Assembly: GCF_004217225.1 (NCBI RefSeq)
Contig: NZ_SHKM01000001.1
Location: 124,001-188,000, forward strand
Reading direction: 5' to 3'
DNA from: Azospira oryzae
Lineage (GTDB): Bacteria > Pseudomonadota > Gammaproteobacteria > Burkholderiales > Rhodocyclaceae
Length of the DNA stretch: 64,000 nt
Shown: positions 17,291 through 26,954 of the stretch, piece by piece
Position numbering within the stretch: the stretch's first letter is position 1
Layout: every line of letters starts with the position of its first letter
Made by a program: the position numbers and the translations under genes
Notes under the pieces: model-generated
The model's database searches: none
Seen by the model: only the letters and a program-made list of their open reading frames with translations
Told to the model about the DNA's origin: nothing

Positions 17291-17981
17291 TGCGCACGGT
17301 GCGCAGCAGGTAGTTCACCGAAGTGTCCCGACCCAGGCTGTAGCGCTGGGTGAAGGGGTTGTAGGTCATGCCGATGATTTCGGCCACTTCCAGGTCGGCT
17401 GCCTTGCAATGACGTGCCAGTTCGGATGGCTTGATGAATTTGGCGTAGTCGTGGGTGCCCTTGGGCAGCATCTGCAGGAGATACTCGGCGCCAATGACAG
17501 CGAGCAGGTAGGACTTGGGATTGCGATTGAGGGTGGACAGGAAGACCTGGCCGCCCGGCTTGACCAGCTTGGCGCAGGCCGCCACCGTGCTGGCGGGGTC
17601 CGGCACGTGCTCCAGCATTTCCAGGCAGGTGACCACGTCGAAACTGCCCGGCATTTCGGCTGCCAGGGACTCGGCGGAAATGTGACGGTAGTCCACGCTG
17701 CGGCCGCTTTCCAGCAGGTGCAGGCGGGCGACGCCGAGGGCCTTTTCCGAGAGGTCGATGCCGGTCACCTGGGCGCCCCGTTCGGCCATGCCCTCGCTGA
17801 GCAGACCGCCGCCGCACCCCACGTCCAGCACTTTCTTGCCGGCCAGCCCCGCATTGGCGTCGATCCAGTCGAGACGCAGGGGGTTGATGTCGTGGAGCGG
17901 CTTGAACTCGCTCTTGGGGTCCCACCAGCGGTGGGCCAGGTCACTGAATTTCTGCAGTTCGTTGGGATCGGCGTTAATCAT
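17283..17981 (-). CDS. ubiG: ubiquinone biosynthesis O-methyltransferase
   Basis: A 232-residue SAM-dependent methyltransferase catalysing both O-methylations of ubiquinone synthesis. Typical UbiG features are the N-terminal [29 protein letters not shown] motif [15 protein letters not shown] (about 51-64), [13 protein letters not shown], and [11 protein letters not shown]. It lies upstream of and overlaps gph. Confidence 0.95.
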   Translation of the reverse strand: MINADPNELQKFSDLAHRWWDPKSEFKPLHDINPLRLDWIDANAGLAGKKVLDVGCGGGLLSEGMAERGAQVTGIDLSEKALGVARLHLLESGRSVDYRHISAESLAAEMPGSFDVVTCLEMLEHVPDPASTVAACAKLVKPGGQVFLSTLNRNPKSYLLAVIGAEYLLQMLPKGTHDYAKFIKPSELARHCKAADLEVAEIIGMTYNPFTQRYSLGRDTSVNYLLRTVRNA

Positions 17982-18011
17982 GGCTGAAATATGGCAAGGG
18001 AGAGGCTAGGA

Positions 18012-18046
18012 AAGAAAAAAGCCCTGCGAATGCAGGGCTTTTTACA
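18012..18046 (-). terminator. intrinsic terminator of the 18.1-kb ompA-like gene
   Basis: AAAAGCCCTGC (18017-18027) and GCAGGGCTTTT (18032-18042) form an 11-bp stem with a 4-nt loop. On the minus strand it is followed by a T-run just past the OmpA-like stop at 18061. Confidence 0.85.
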
Positions 18047-18060
18047 GGAACGGCGCAGGA

Positions 18061-18699
18061 TTACTTGGTGCCGATCACTTCGATTTCAACGCGACGGTCA
18101 GGCTGCAGGCACTCGATCAGGGCCTTGGTCTTCTTTTCGCTCTTGCCGCACTTGCCGGCGGTCACGGGCTGCTTTTCGCCCTTGCCTTCGGTGTAGACGC
18201 GGTTGGCTTCGATGCCCTTGCTCACCAGGTATTCCTTGACGGCGGCAGCGCGACGCTCGGACAGCTTCTGGTTGTAAGCATCCTTACCGATGCGGTCAGC
18301 GTGACCCACGGCGATGATCACTTCCAGGTTGATTTCCTTGGCCTTGACCACCAGCTCGTCCAGCTTGGACTTGCCTTCGGCGCGCAGCACGGCCTTGTCG
18401 AAGTCGAACAGGGCGTCGGCGGACAGGGTGATCTTGGCGCCGACGGGCTTGACGCCACCGGCGTCCTTGGCAGCGGCACCGGCCTTCACCAGATCGCCAT
18501 CACATTCAGCGATGGCGGCGGCGGGGGTCCAGTAGCCGGTGCGCCAGCAGAGGCCGAAACCGCTGCGGGCAACTTCGTTACGGGTATCGGTCAGGTAGGC
18601 ACCCTTGTCGGTGGTTTGGGCTTGGGCCATGGTGGCGCCCAGGCTCAGGCCGGCGGCAAGCAGAACCAGCAGGGACTTTTTGGCGAATTTGTTGGTCAT
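18061..18699 (-). CDS. OmpA-family protein
   Basis: A 212-residue envelope protein: signal peptide (to about residue 28), a short N-terminal segment YLTDTRNEVARSGFGLCWRTGYWTPAAAIAECD, and a C-terminal OmpA peptidoglycan-binding domain (ALFDFDKAVLRAEGKSKLDE, VGHADRIGKDAYNQKLSERRA, LQPDRRVEIEVIGTK). Such proteins tether the outer membrane to the cell wall; no 8-stranded barrel domain is present. It is a clear paralogue of the gene at 20186. It has its own terminator. Confidence 0.88.
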   Translation of the reverse strand: MTNKFAKKSLLVLLAAGLSLGATMAQAQTTDKGAYLTDTRNEVARSGFGLCWRTGYWTPAAAIAECDGDLVKAGAAAKDAGGVKPVGAKITLSADALFDFDKAVLRAEGKSKLDELVVKAKEINLEVIIAVGHADRIGKDAYNQKLSERRAAAVKEYLVSKGIEANRVYTEGKGEKQPVTAGKCGKSEKKTKALIECLQPDRRVEIEVIGTK

Positions 18700-18781
18700 C
18701 TCTCTTTTACCTCGTGTTCGTGAAAGGCAGCTGAATCAGCAACGGCGCAACCCCTTATTTTTGCGTGGGTTCGGCCCGAGA

Positions 18782-20116
18782 CTAATCTCGAATTTTATTC
18801 TGCCATACTTTGGCAAGGCTGATCAAATCATTTTTCCCGATTCCGCACAGGGAGCCGTTCTCCACCCTTAATTGCCCTGCAACCCAGACGTGGGAGACAT
18901 GCTCCCTCCCGGCCGCATATACGGCGTGGGATGCGGGGTCGTAGCAGGGGGAAAGTTCGGGGGATGAAAGGTCGATGGCGCAGAGGTCGGCAGCTTTGCC
19001 AGACTCAATTGTACCTATTTTGTCTTCCATGCCCAGCGCCCGGGCACCGGCAAGGGTGGCAGCCTGCAGGGCCTGGTGGGCGCCCAGGGCCTGTGCGTTG
19101 CCGCTGGCGCCCTTGGCCAGCAGGGCGGCCAGGCGCATTTCGGCCAGGAGGTCGAGGCGGTTGTTGCTGGCGGCGCCGTCGGTGCCGATGCCGACATTGA
19201 CGCCGGCTTGCAGCAATTCGGCAGCAGGGGTGATGCCGCTGGCCAGCTTGAGGTTGGAGGCCGGGCAGTGGGCAACGGAGCAGCCGTGGGTGGCCAGCAG
19301 GGCAATTTCAGCCGCTTGCAGGTGGACGGCGTGAACGGCAATCAGGCCGGGGCCCACCAGTCCCAGGCGGCGCAGGCGTTCCAGGGGACGTACGCCGTAT
19401 TGCTTCAGGCTTTCCTCGATTTCAGTCGTGGTTTCGTGCAGGTGCAGGTGGATCGGAATGTCCAGCTGTTCTGCCAGGGGCAGGATGCGCTCGAAGGTCT
19501 GGTCGGAGACCGTATACGGCGCATGGGGGGCCAGGCAGAAGGAGAGGAGGGGTTCGTCGCGCAGGTCGTCCCGGGCGGCCAGGCCTTTTTCCAGGTAGTC
19601 CTCGGCGCCGCTGGCGTAGGCGTTGGGAAAGTCCAGCACCACCAGGCCCAGGGCAGCCCGCATCCCCATCTGCTGGACGGCGGCGGCCGCTTCCCGGGGG
19701 AAGAAGTACATGTCGTTGAAACAGGTGATGCCGCCCCGCAGCATTTCGGCTGCCGCCAGCAGAGTGCCGTCGCGGACGAACTCCCTGGAGACGAAACGTC
19801 CCTCTGCCGGCCAGATGTGCTCCTGCAGCCAGGTCATCAGGGGCAGGTCGTCGGCCAGGCCGCGCAGCAGGCTCATGGCTGCGTGGGTGTGCAGATTGAC
19901 CAGACCGGGAATCAGCAGCTGTTCGCCCAGATGTACCGTCTTGCGCGAAGTGAAGCGTTCCCGGGCCTCCGCCTGGGGCAGCACGGCGACGATGTTGCCT
20001 CCGCTGACGGCGACGGCATGGTTTTCCAGGGTGACGCCGAAGGGTCTGACCGGAATGATCCAGCGCGCCTCGATCAGGAGGTCGATGCTGTCGGCGGGAG
20101 TGGGGGAGGAGGTCAT
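18782..20116 (-). CDS. mtaD: TRZ/ATZ-family amidohydrolase (5-methylthioadenosine/S-adenosylhomocysteine deaminase-like)
   Basis: A 444-residue metal-dependent hydrolase of the cytosine/adenosine deaminase superfamily. Metal and active-site motifs are LIPGLVNLHTHAAMSLLRG, HLHETTTEIEES, VHAVHL, and VGIGTDGAASNNRLDLL. Members deaminate S-adenosylhomocysteine or methylthioadenosine, but substrate cannot be fixed from sequence alone. ATG 20116 gives the normal start (MTSSPTPADSIDLLIEARWIIP); an upstream ATG at 20179 adds an unconserved prefix. It lies between the two ompA-like genes and near ubiG, a neighbourhood common in betaproteobacteria. Confidence 0.85.
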   Translation of the reverse strand: MTSSPTPADSIDLLIEARWIIPVRPFGVTLENHAVAVSGGNIVAVLPQAEARERFTSRKTVHLGEQLLIPGLVNLHTHAAMSLLRGLADDLPLMTWLQEHIWPAEGRFVSREFVRDGTLLAAAEMLRGGITCFNDMYFFPREAAAAVQQMGMRAALGLVVLDFPNAYASGAEDYLEKGLAARDDLRDEPLLSFCLAPHAPYTVSDQTFERILPLAEQLDIPIHLHLHETTTEIEESLKQYGVRPLERLRRLGLVGPGLIAVHAVHLQAAEIALLATHGCSVAHCPASNLKLASGITPAAELLQAGVNVGIGTDGAASNNRLDLLAEMRLAALLAKGASGNAQALGAHQALQAATLAGARALGMEDKIGTIESGKAADLCAIDLSSPELSPCYDPASHAVYAAGREHVSHVWVAGQLRVENGSLCGIGKNDLISLAKVWQNKIRD

Positions 20117-20139
20117 TGGGTGTGGGATGGTGTGTGAAC

Positions 20140-20167
20140 AAAAAAGCCCCGCCGTATGGGGCGGGGC
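20140..20167 (-). terminator. intrinsic terminator of the 20.2-kb ompA-like gene
   Basis: GCCCCGCC (20146-20153) pairs with GGCGGGGC (20160-20167); on the minus strand a run of six Ts follows. It lies 19 bp past the OmpA-like stop. Confidence 0.82.
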
Positions 20168-20185
20168 GTCTGTCTGCAACTGCTG

Positions 20186-20830
20186 TTACTTGGCGCTGCC
20201 CTTGACCTCGACCACCACGCGGCGGCTGGGGGCCAGGCAGGCGATCAGCTTCTGCCGGGGCAGGGAGTCATCACATTTGACGCCCTGGGCCGGCTGGGTC
20301 TTGCCGGCACCCATGGTGTCCACCGTGTCGGCCGGCACGCCTTTCTTCAGCAGATAGGCCTTGACTGCATCGGCGCGCTTTTCGGACAGCTTCTGGTTGT
20401 ATGCCTGGGAGCCCAGGCGGTCCGTGTGGCCGGTGATCATGATCATGGAGACGGAAGCGCAGGAGCCCAGCTTGGCCACCACGTCGCTGTCCAGGCGTTT
20501 CTGGGCGGCGCCGGTCAGGGCGGCCTTGTTGAAGGTGAAGAGCTCGTCGCTCTGCAGGGTGACGGTGAAGTCGCACTTCTTGGCGGCTGCGGCGGCGGCC
20601 GGTGCGGCGGCGGCGGGGGCTGCCTTGGTCAGGTCCGGATCGCATTCGGCCAGGGCGGCCGCCGGGGTCCAGGCGCTGGTGCGCCAGCACAGGCCGAAGC
20701 CACTCTTGGCCACCACATTGCGGGTGTCGGTGAGATAGGCGGCGGTTGGCGTCTGGGCCAGGGCCGGGGCGGCACAGGCAACGGCGCCCAGGGCGGCGAT
20801 GATGGTGGTGGTCAGGTTCTGCTTTTTCAA
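20186..20830 (-). CDS. OmpA-family protein, paralogue
   Basis: A 214-residue exported protein with the same plan as the gene at 18061: signal peptide, AYLTDTRNVVAKSGFGLCWRTSAWTPAAALAECD, then an Ala-rich linker and an OmpA C-terminal domain (ELFTFNKAALTGAAQKRLD, TGHTDRLGSQAYNQKLSEKRA, LAPSRRVVVEVKGSAK). It probably binds peptidoglycan in the periplasm. The Ala/Pro linker and four extra Cys-containing positions distinguish it from its paralogue. It is divergent from gyrA. Confidence 0.88.
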   Translation of the reverse strand: MKKQNLTTTIIAALGAVACAAPALAQTPTAAYLTDTRNVVAKSGFGLCWRTSAWTPAAALAECDPDLTKAAPAAAAPAAAAAAKKCDFTVTLQSDELFTFNKAALTGAAQKRLDSDVVAKLGSCASVSMIMITGHTDRLGSQAYNQKLSEKRADAVKAYLLKKGVPADTVDTMGAGKTQPAQGVKCDDSLPRQKLIACLAPSRRVVVEVKGSAK

Positions 20831-21027
20831 GATTTGTCCCTCCTCGTGGGTGGTGTCTCAGGTGTGGCCTTAGGGGGCCTTTCTTTGCCTACCATTGCAC
20901 ATACGGCAATGTATGGGCGATTTAACCAAAGATTTTCGGGGGATACAACCGATTCCGGCGGAGCGGGAAGGGATTCCGCCGGGATATCCCCGGCCGTGGG
21001 GGCGTTCTGACGGCGGGGAGGCCGGCG

Positions 21028-21036
21028 TGCTAGAAT
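21028..21036 (+). promoter_or_regulatory. candidate gyrA promoter, extended -10
   Basis: TGCTAGAAT matches an extended -10 element (TGnTATAAT with one change), about 60 bp before the gyrA ATG. No convincing -35 lies at standard spacing, as is usual for extended -10 promoters. The rest of the 266-bp ompA-like/gyrA gap shows nothing further. Confidence 0.45.
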
Positions 21037-21096
21037 CTCCCCCTTCATTTCCACCGGAAATCCTCCCAGAGCCGCTCCGGCGGCCGCCCGAGACCT

Positions 21097-23718
21097 ATGG
21101 ATCAATTCGCCAAAGAAACCCTGCCAATCAGCCTCGAAGAGGAAATGCGCCGTTCCTACCTGGATTACGCCATGAGCGTGATCGTCGGCCGGGCGCTGCC
21201 GGATGTGCGGGACGGCCTCAAGCCCGTGCATCGCCGGGTCCTGTTTGCCATGCATGAACTGGGCAACGACTGGAACAAGGCCTACAAGAAGTCCGCCCGT
21301 ATCGTCGGCGACGTCATTGGTAAGTACCACCCCCACGGCGATACGGCGGTGTACGACACCATCGTGCGCATGGCCCAGGACTTTTCCCTGCGCTACATGC
21401 TGGTGGACGGCCAGGGCAACTTCGGTTCGGTGGACGGCGACAACGCTGCTGCCATGCGATACACGGAAGTGCGCATGGCCCGCATCGGGCATCAGCTGCT
21501 GGAAGACATCGACAAGGAAACCGTCGACTTCGGCCCCAACTACGACGGCTCCGAGCAGGAGCCCCTGATCCTGCCGGCCCGCATCCCCAACCTGCTGATC
21601 AACGGCTCCTCCGGCATCGCCGTGGGTATGGCCACCAACATCCCGCCCCACAACCTGGGCGAGGTGGTGGCCGCCTGTCTGGCCCTGCTGCAGAACCCGA
21701 ACCTGACCATCGACGAGCTGATCGACATCATTCCGGCCCCCGACTTCCCCACCGCCGGCATCATCTACGGCGTTGCCGGGGTGCGCGAGGGCTACCGTAC
21801 CGGCCGTGGTCGGGTGGTGATGCGGGCCAAGACCCACGTGGAAGACCTGGACAAGGGCAACCGCCAGGCACTGATCATCGACGAGCTGCCCTACCAGGTT
21901 AACAAGCGCACCCTGCTGGAAAAGATCGGCGAGCTGGTCAACGAAAAGCGCATCGAAGGCATCTCCGACCTGCGGGACGAGTCCGACAAGTCCGGCATGC
22001 GGGTGGTGATCGAACTGAAGCGGGGCGAGATGCCCGAGGTGGTCCTGAACAACCTGTTCAAGATGACCCAGCTGCAGGATACCTTCGGTATGAACATGGT
22101 GGCCCTGGTGGATGGCCAGCCGCGCCTGCTCAACCTGAAGCAGATGCTGGAATGCTTCCTCGCCCACCGCCGCGAAGTGCTTAACCGTCGCACCGTCTTC
22201 GAACTGCGCAAGGCCCGGGAAAAGGCCCACACCCAGGAAGGCCTGGCCGTGGCCCTGGACAACGTGGACGAAATCATCGCCCTGATCAAGGCCGCGCCCA
22301 CTCCGGCCGATGCCCGCCGCGAGCTGATGGCCCGCATGTGGGTCTCCGCCACCGTTACCGAGATGCTGGCCCGGGCCAGCCTGGATGCCACCCGTCCCGA
22401 AGGCATTGCGCCCGAGTACGGCCTCTCCGCCCAGGGCTACCGCCTCACCGAAGCCCAGGCCCAGGCCATCCTGGAACTGCGTCTGCAGCGCCTGACCGGC
22501 CTGGAGCGGGACAAGATCGTCGCCGACTACAAGGAACTGCTGGAGAAGATCGCCGACCTGATGGATATCCTGGCCCGCCCCGAGCGCGTCACCGAGATCA
22601 TCGGCGAGGAACTGACCGCCATCCGCGACCAGTTCGGCGACGACCGTCGCTCCGAGATCGTGGCCTACGCCCAGGACCTGGGCATCGAAGACCTGATCAC
22701 GCCCCAGGACATGGTGGTGACCCTGTCCCACACCGGCTACATCAAGTCCCAGCCCCTGGCCGACTACCGGGCCCAGCGCCGCGGCGGCCGCGGCAAGCAG
22801 GCGGCTGCCATGAAGGATGACGACTTCGTCGATCACCTCTTCGTCGCCAACACCCACGACTACATCCTCTGCTTCTCCAACCGGGGCCGCTGCTACTGGC
22901 TCAAGGTCTATGAAGTGCCCCAGGGCAGCCGCATCAGCCGGGGCAAGCCCATCATCAACATGTTCCCCATGGAAGAGGGCGAGCAGATCAACGCCATCCT
23001 GCCGGTGAAGGAATTCTCCGACGACAAGTACGTCTTCATGTGCACCGTCCAGGGCACCGTGAAGAAGACTTCCCTGGCCAACTTCTCCAATCCCCGCAAG
23101 GCCGGCATCATCGCCGTCGATCTGGACGAGGGCGACTACCTGATCGGTGCCGACCTGACCACCGGCCAGAGCGACATCGTGCTGGTCTCCGACGGCGGCA
23201 AGGCTGTCTGGTTCGGCGAGGATCAGGTGCGCCCCATGGGTCGCCAGTCCCGCGGCGTGCGCGGCATGATGCTGCAGGAAGGTCAGAGCGTCATTTCCCT
23301 GCTGGTGGCCGAAAGCGAAGAGGAAACCGTGCTGGTGGCCACCGAGAACGGCTACGGCAAGCGCACCCGCCTGGGCGACTTCCGTCGTTCCAGCCGCGGC
23401 ACCCAGGGCGTCATGGCCATTGCCGCCAGCGAGCGTAACGGCAAGATCGTCGCTGCCAAGCTGGTGACCGATGCGGATGAGGTCATGCTCATCACCACCG
23501 GCGGCGTGCTGATCCGCACCCGGGTGGCCGAGATCCGCGAACTGGGTCGTGCCACCCAGGGCGTCACCCTGATTTCCCTGGATGCGGGCGAGAAGTTGTC
23601 CGGCCTGGAAAAGGTGGCGGAAAGCGAAGGCGATACCGATGCCGAGGCCGGCGACGAACTGGCGGACGGCGAAATGCTTGAAGGCGGCGAGGACAGCGCT
23701 GCCAGCGAGGAAGCGTAA
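21097..23718 (+). CDS. gyrA: DNA gyrase subunit A
   Basis: An 873-residue subunit of gyrase that cleaves and rejoins DNA during negative supercoiling, with GyrB. The N-terminus aligns without gaps to E. coli GyrA. Catalytic Tyr122 lies in AAMRYTE, and the quinolone region has [10 protein letters not shown] with Thr83 (E. coli Ser83) and Asp at position 87. The GyrA box is QRRGGRGK. The C-terminal domain is followed by an acidic tail (about 28 residues rich in Asp, Glu and Ala). Its TAA overlaps the serC ATG (TAATG), so serC is coupled. Confidence 0.97.
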   Translation: MDQFAKETLPISLEEEMRRSYLDYAMSVIVGRALPDVRDGLKPVHRRVLFAMHELGNDWNKAYKKSARIVGDVIGKYHPHGDTAVYDTIVRMAQDFSLRYMLVDGQGNFGSVDGDNAAAMRYTEVRMARIGHQLLEDIDKETVDFGPNYDGSEQEPLILPARIPNLLINGSSGIAVGMATNIPPHNLGEVVAACLALLQNPNLTIDELIDIIPAPDFPTAGIIYGVAGVREGYRTGRGRVVMRAKTHVEDLDKGNRQALIIDELPYQVNKRTLLEKIGELVNEKRIEGISDLRDESDKSGMRVVIELKRGEMPEVVLNNLFKMTQLQDTFGMNMVALVDGQPRLLNLKQMLECFLAHRREVLNRRTVFELRKAREKAHTQEGLAVALDNVDEIIALIKAAPTPADARRELMARMWVSATVTEMLARASLDATRPEGIAPEYGLSAQGYRLTEAQAQAILELRLQRLTGLERDKIVADYKELLEKIADLMDILARPERVTEIIGEELTAIRDQFGDDRRSEIVAYAQDLGIEDLITPQDMVVTLSHTGYIKSQPLADYRAQRRGGRGKQAAAMKDDDFVDHLFVANTHDYILCFSNRGRCYWLKVYEVPQGSRISRGKPIINMFPMEEGEQINAILPVKEFSDDKYVFMCTVQGTVKKTSLANFSNPRKAGIIAVDLDEGDYLIGADLTTGQSDIVLVSDGGKAVWFGEDQVRPMGRQSRGVRGMMLQEGQSVISLLVAESEEETVLVATENGYGKRTRLGDFRRSSRGTQGVMAIAASERNGKIVAAKLVTDADEVMLITTGGVLIRTRVAEIRELGRATQGVTLISLDAGEKLSGLEKVAESEGDTDAEAGDELADGEMLEGGEDSAASEEA

Positions 23719-24848
23719 TGCGTTTGTGGAATTTCAGTGCCGGCCCGGCTGCTTTGCCCGCCGAGGTGCTGGAGCAGGTTCAGGACGAAATGCTGGACTG
23801 GCAGGGCGCCGGTTGCGGCGTCATGGAAATGAGCCACCGAGGCAAGGAATTCACGTCCATCGCCCAGCGGGCCGAAGCCGATCTGCGGGAGCTGATGGGC
23901 ATCCCCGCCAACTACAAGGTGCTGTTCCTGCAGGGCGGAGCCACCCAGCAGTTCGCCCAGGTTCCCCTCAACCTGCTGGCTGGCGTTAAGGACAAGCAGC
24001 CGGCCGACTACATCGTCACCGGCTCCTGGTCCAAGAAGGCCTTCAAGGAAACTCTGCGGGTCTGCGGTGAAACCGCCGCCCGCTGCATCGCCAGCACGGA
24101 AGACAAGGCTGCCGTGGCCGACGGTTTCACCCGTCTGCCGGCCTCTGCCGAATTGCAGGTCAACGCTGATGCGGCCTACCTGCACCTGTGCACCAACGAA
24201 ACCATCCACGGCGTCGAACTGCTGGACGAGGCGGCCTTCCTGGCCAGCGTTCCCGCCGGGGTGCCGGTAGTGGCGGACATGTCCTCCCACATCCTCTCCC
24301 GGCCCATGGACGTTTCCCGCTACGGCCTCATCTATGCCGGCGCCCAGAAGAACATCGGCCCTTCCGGCCTGACTCTGGTGATCGTGCGCGAGGACCTGCT
24401 GGGCAAGGCCCCGGCCAGTCTGCCGACGGTCCTGGACTACGCGGTCATGGCCGAGAACGACTCCATGCTCAACACCCCGCCCACCTTCGCCATCTACGTG
24501 GCCGGGCTGGTGTTCCAGTGGCTGAAGCGCATCGGCGGCATCAACGAGATGGCCCGCATCAACGCCGAGAAAGCCCGCCTGCTTTACGCCGCCATCGACG
24601 GCAGCGACGGCTTCTACCGCAATCCGGTGGACCCGGCCTGCCGTTCCCAGATGAACGTGCCCTTCACCCTGCGGGATGCCGCCCTCGATGCGGAGTTCCT
24701 GGCTGGCGCCAAGGAAGCCGGCCTGCTGGCCCTGAAGGGGCACAAGTCCGTCGGCGGCATGCGCGCCTCCATCTACAACGCCATGCCGCTGGACGGGGTT
24801 CGCGCCCTGGTGGCGTACATGGATGCTTTCGCCAAGTCCCGGGCCTGA
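23718..24848 (+). CDS. serC: phosphoserine aminotransferase
   Basis: A 376-residue PLP-dependent aminotransferase making 3-phosphoserine, also used in PLP synthesis. N-terminal [19 protein letters not shown] is diagnostic; [18 protein letters not shown] follows, and PLP-binding Lys211 lies in [12 protein letters not shown]. The start overlaps the gyrA stop. It opens the serC-pheA-tyrA-aroA run typical of proteobacteria. Confidence 0.96.
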   Translation: MRLWNFSAGPAALPAEVLEQVQDEMLDWQGAGCGVMEMSHRGKEFTSIAQRAEADLRELMGIPANYKVLFLQGGATQQFAQVPLNLLAGVKDKQPADYIVTGSWSKKAFKETLRVCGETAARCIASTEDKAAVADGFTRLPASAELQVNADAAYLHLCTNETIHGVELLDEAAFLASVPAGVPVVADMSSHILSRPMDVSRYGLIYAGAQKNIGPSGLTLVIVREDLLGKAPASLPTVLDYAVMAENDSMLNTPPTFAIYVAGLVFQWLKRIGGINEMARINAEKARLLYAAIDGSDGFYRNPVDPACRSQMNVPFTLRDAALDAEFLAGAKEAGLLALKGHKSVGGMRASIYNAMPLDGVRALVAYMDAFAKSRA

Positions 24849-24851
24849 ACC

Positions 24852-25976
24852 ATGAGCGACCGCCAGAATAGCGACAACGGCAAGGACTCCCTGCTGGCCG
24901 AGCTGTCCGTGGTGCGCACGGACATCGACGCCATCGACGCCCAGCTGCTCGACCTGCTCAACCGCCGTGCCCGCTGCGCCCAGCAGGTGGGCGAGATCAA
25001 GGCCCGTCACGGCGATGCCGGCTTCATCTACCGCCCGGAGCGGGAAGCCCAGGTGCTGCGCCGCATCCAGGACATGAACCAGGGGCCCCTTTCCAGCGAA
25101 AGCGTCACCTGGTTCTTCCGCGAGGTCATGTCGGCCTGCCTGTCCCTGGAGCAGCCCCTCGGCATCGCCTTCCTCGGGCCCCTGGGTACCTTCTCGGAAA
25201 GCGCATCCACCAAGCATTTCGGCCATGCCGCCCGGCTCCTGCCCCAGGCCTCCATCGACGACGTTTTCCGCGAAGTGGAAGCCGGCCATGCCAACTACGG
25301 CGTGGCGCCGGTGGAAAATTCCACCGAAGGCGCCGTCGGCCGTACCCTGGACCTGCTGCTCGGCACTTCCCTGAAAATCTGCGGCGAGGTGGTGCTGCGC
25401 ATTCACCAGCACCTGCTGACCAAGGCCCCGTCCCTGGACCGGGTGACCAAGGTTTACTCCCACGCCCAGTCCCTGGCCCAGTGCCATGAGTGGCTGAACC
25501 GCCACCTGCCCAACGTGCCCCGCATCTCCGTCGGCAGCAATGCCCAGGCGGCCCAGATGGCGGCCCAGGAAGAGGGCGCCGCGGCCATCGCCGGCGAGGC
25601 GGCGGCGGACCGCTACGACCTGCCCCGGCTGGCCGAGAGCATCGAGGACGAGCCCAACAACACCACCCGCTTCGTGGTGCTGGGCCGCCACGACGCCGGC
25701 CCCTCCACGGCGGGCAAGGACAAGACCTCCCTGATCATGTCCATTCCCAACAATACGGGGGCCCTGCATACCCTGCTGGTGCCCTTCGCCGACGCCGGTG
25801 TCTCCCTGACCCGCCTGGAATCCCGGCCGGCGCGCCACACCCTGTGGGAATACGTGTTCTTCGTCGATGTGGACGGCCACCGGGATGAACCCCGGGTCAA
25901 GGCGGCCCTGGACGAACTGGCCCGGCGTGCGGCCTACCTGAAGGTGCTCGGGTCCTACCCGGTCGCCGTCTATTGA
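24852..25976 (+). CDS. pheA: bifunctional chorismate mutase / prephenate dehydratase
   Basis: A 374-residue P-protein for phenylalanine synthesis. An AroQ-type chorismate mutase domain (about 15-95; VRTDIDAIDAQLLDLLNRRA) is followed by the prephenate dehydratase domain (about 103-285; AFLGPLGTFSESAS, VAPVENSTEGAVG, NNTTRFVVLG) and an ACT domain (about 293-370; NNTGALHTLL, TRLESRP) that senses phenylalanine. It starts 3 bp after serC. No leader peptide is visible, since transcription comes from upstream genes. Confidence 0.95.
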   Translation: MSDRQNSDNGKDSLLAELSVVRTDIDAIDAQLLDLLNRRARCAQQVGEIKARHGDAGFIYRPEREAQVLRRIQDMNQGPLSSESVTWFFREVMSACLSLEQPLGIAFLGPLGTFSESASTKHFGHAARLLPQASIDDVFREVEAGHANYGVAPVENSTEGAVGRTLDLLLGTSLKICGEVVLRIHQHLLTKAPSLDRVTKVYSHAQSLAQCHEWLNRHLPNVPRISVGSNAQAAQMAAQEEGAAAIAGEAAADRYDLPRLAESIEDEPNNTTRFVVLGRHDAGPSTAGKDKTSLIMSIPNNTGALHTLLVPFADAGVSLTRLESRPARHTLWEYVFFVDVDGHRDEPRVKAALDELARRAAYLKVLGSYPVAVY

Positions 25977-26033
25977 TTCCTTTCTCCCCGGCGTTCCGTG
26001 GATTCTTTCGTGCAAGTTCTCTAGGCGCGCGTC

Positions 26034-26906
26034 ATGGCCGAGTTCAACAAGGTAGTCATTTTCGGTGTGGGCCTCATCGGCGGTTCTTTCGCCCTGGGCC
26101 TGCGGGCGGCCGGCGCGGTGGAGGAGGTGGTGGGCTTCGGGCGCAGCCCCAAGTCCCTGCAGCAGGCCCTGGACCTGGGCGTGATCGACCGGGCCGGCAT
26201 CAACCCGGCCCATGAACTGTCCGACGCCGACCTGGTGCTGTTGGCCACGCCGGTAGGCCAGATGCCCGAGATCATGGCTCGCATCGTGCCCTATCTGGGG
26301 CCGGAGACAGTGGTCACCGACGGCGGCTCCACCAAGGGCGACGTGGTGGCTGCGGCCCGGGCCGCCTTTGGCGAGCGCATCGGCCAGTTCGTGCCGGCCC
26401 ATCCCATCGCCGGGGCCGAAAATTCCGGTGCCGCGGCTGCCCGGGCCGATCTTTACCGGGAACGCAAGGTGGTGCTGACGCCCCTGCCGGAGAATTCCGT
26501 GCTCAACGTGGCCAAGGTCCGTTCCGCCTGGGAGTGGTGCGGCGCCCAGATCTACGAACTGACGCCGGCCGAGCACGACCGGGTCTTCGCCGCCGTTTCC
26601 CATCTGCCCCATCTGCTGTCCTTCGCCCTGGTGCATGATCTGGCGGTACGGGAAAACAAGGAACTGTTCTTCACCTTTGCCGCCAGCGGCTTCCGCGATT
26701 TCACCCGCATCGCCGCCAGCCACCCGGAAATGTGGCGGGACATCTGCCTGGCCAACAAGGACGCCCTGCTGCTGGAACTGGACAGCTACCGGGCCCAGCT
26801 CGACGAGTTGCACCAAGCCCTGGCTGCCGGCGACGGCCGCCGTCTGGAAGAAATTTTCGATACCGCCCGCACGGCCCGTCGCGACTGGGCCGAAGGCAAG
26901 CGCTAA
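26034..26906 (+). CDS. tyrA: prephenate/arogenate dehydrogenase
   Basis: A 290-residue NAD(P)-dependent dehydrogenase of tyrosine synthesis. The N-terminal Rossmann motif is FGVGLIGGSFALGLR; VTDGGSTKGDV, PAHPIAGAENSG and the helical C-terminal half with SHLPHLLSFAL are typical of the family. There is no fused chorismate mutase, unlike E. coli TyrA. It lies between pheA and aroA-cmk. In many betaproteobacteria a hisC aminotransferase sits between pheA and tyrA; none is present here. Confidence 0.92.
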   Translation: MAEFNKVVIFGVGLIGGSFALGLRAAGAVEEVVGFGRSPKSLQQALDLGVIDRAGINPAHELSDADLVLLATPVGQMPEIMARIVPYLGPETVVTDGGSTKGDVVAAARAAFGERIGQFVPAHPIAGAENSGAAAARADLYRERKVVLTPLPENSVLNVAKVRSAWEWCGAQIYELTPAEHDRVFAAVSHLPHLLSFALVHDLAVRENKELFFTFAASGFRDFTRIAASHPEMWRDICLANKDALLLELDSYRAQLDELHQALAAGDGRRLEEIFDTARTARRDWAEGKR

Positions 26907-26954
26907 CCCCCGGCTGGCGGGCTTCTCCGCCGGCCCCTCAAGGCTGTTGTGACC

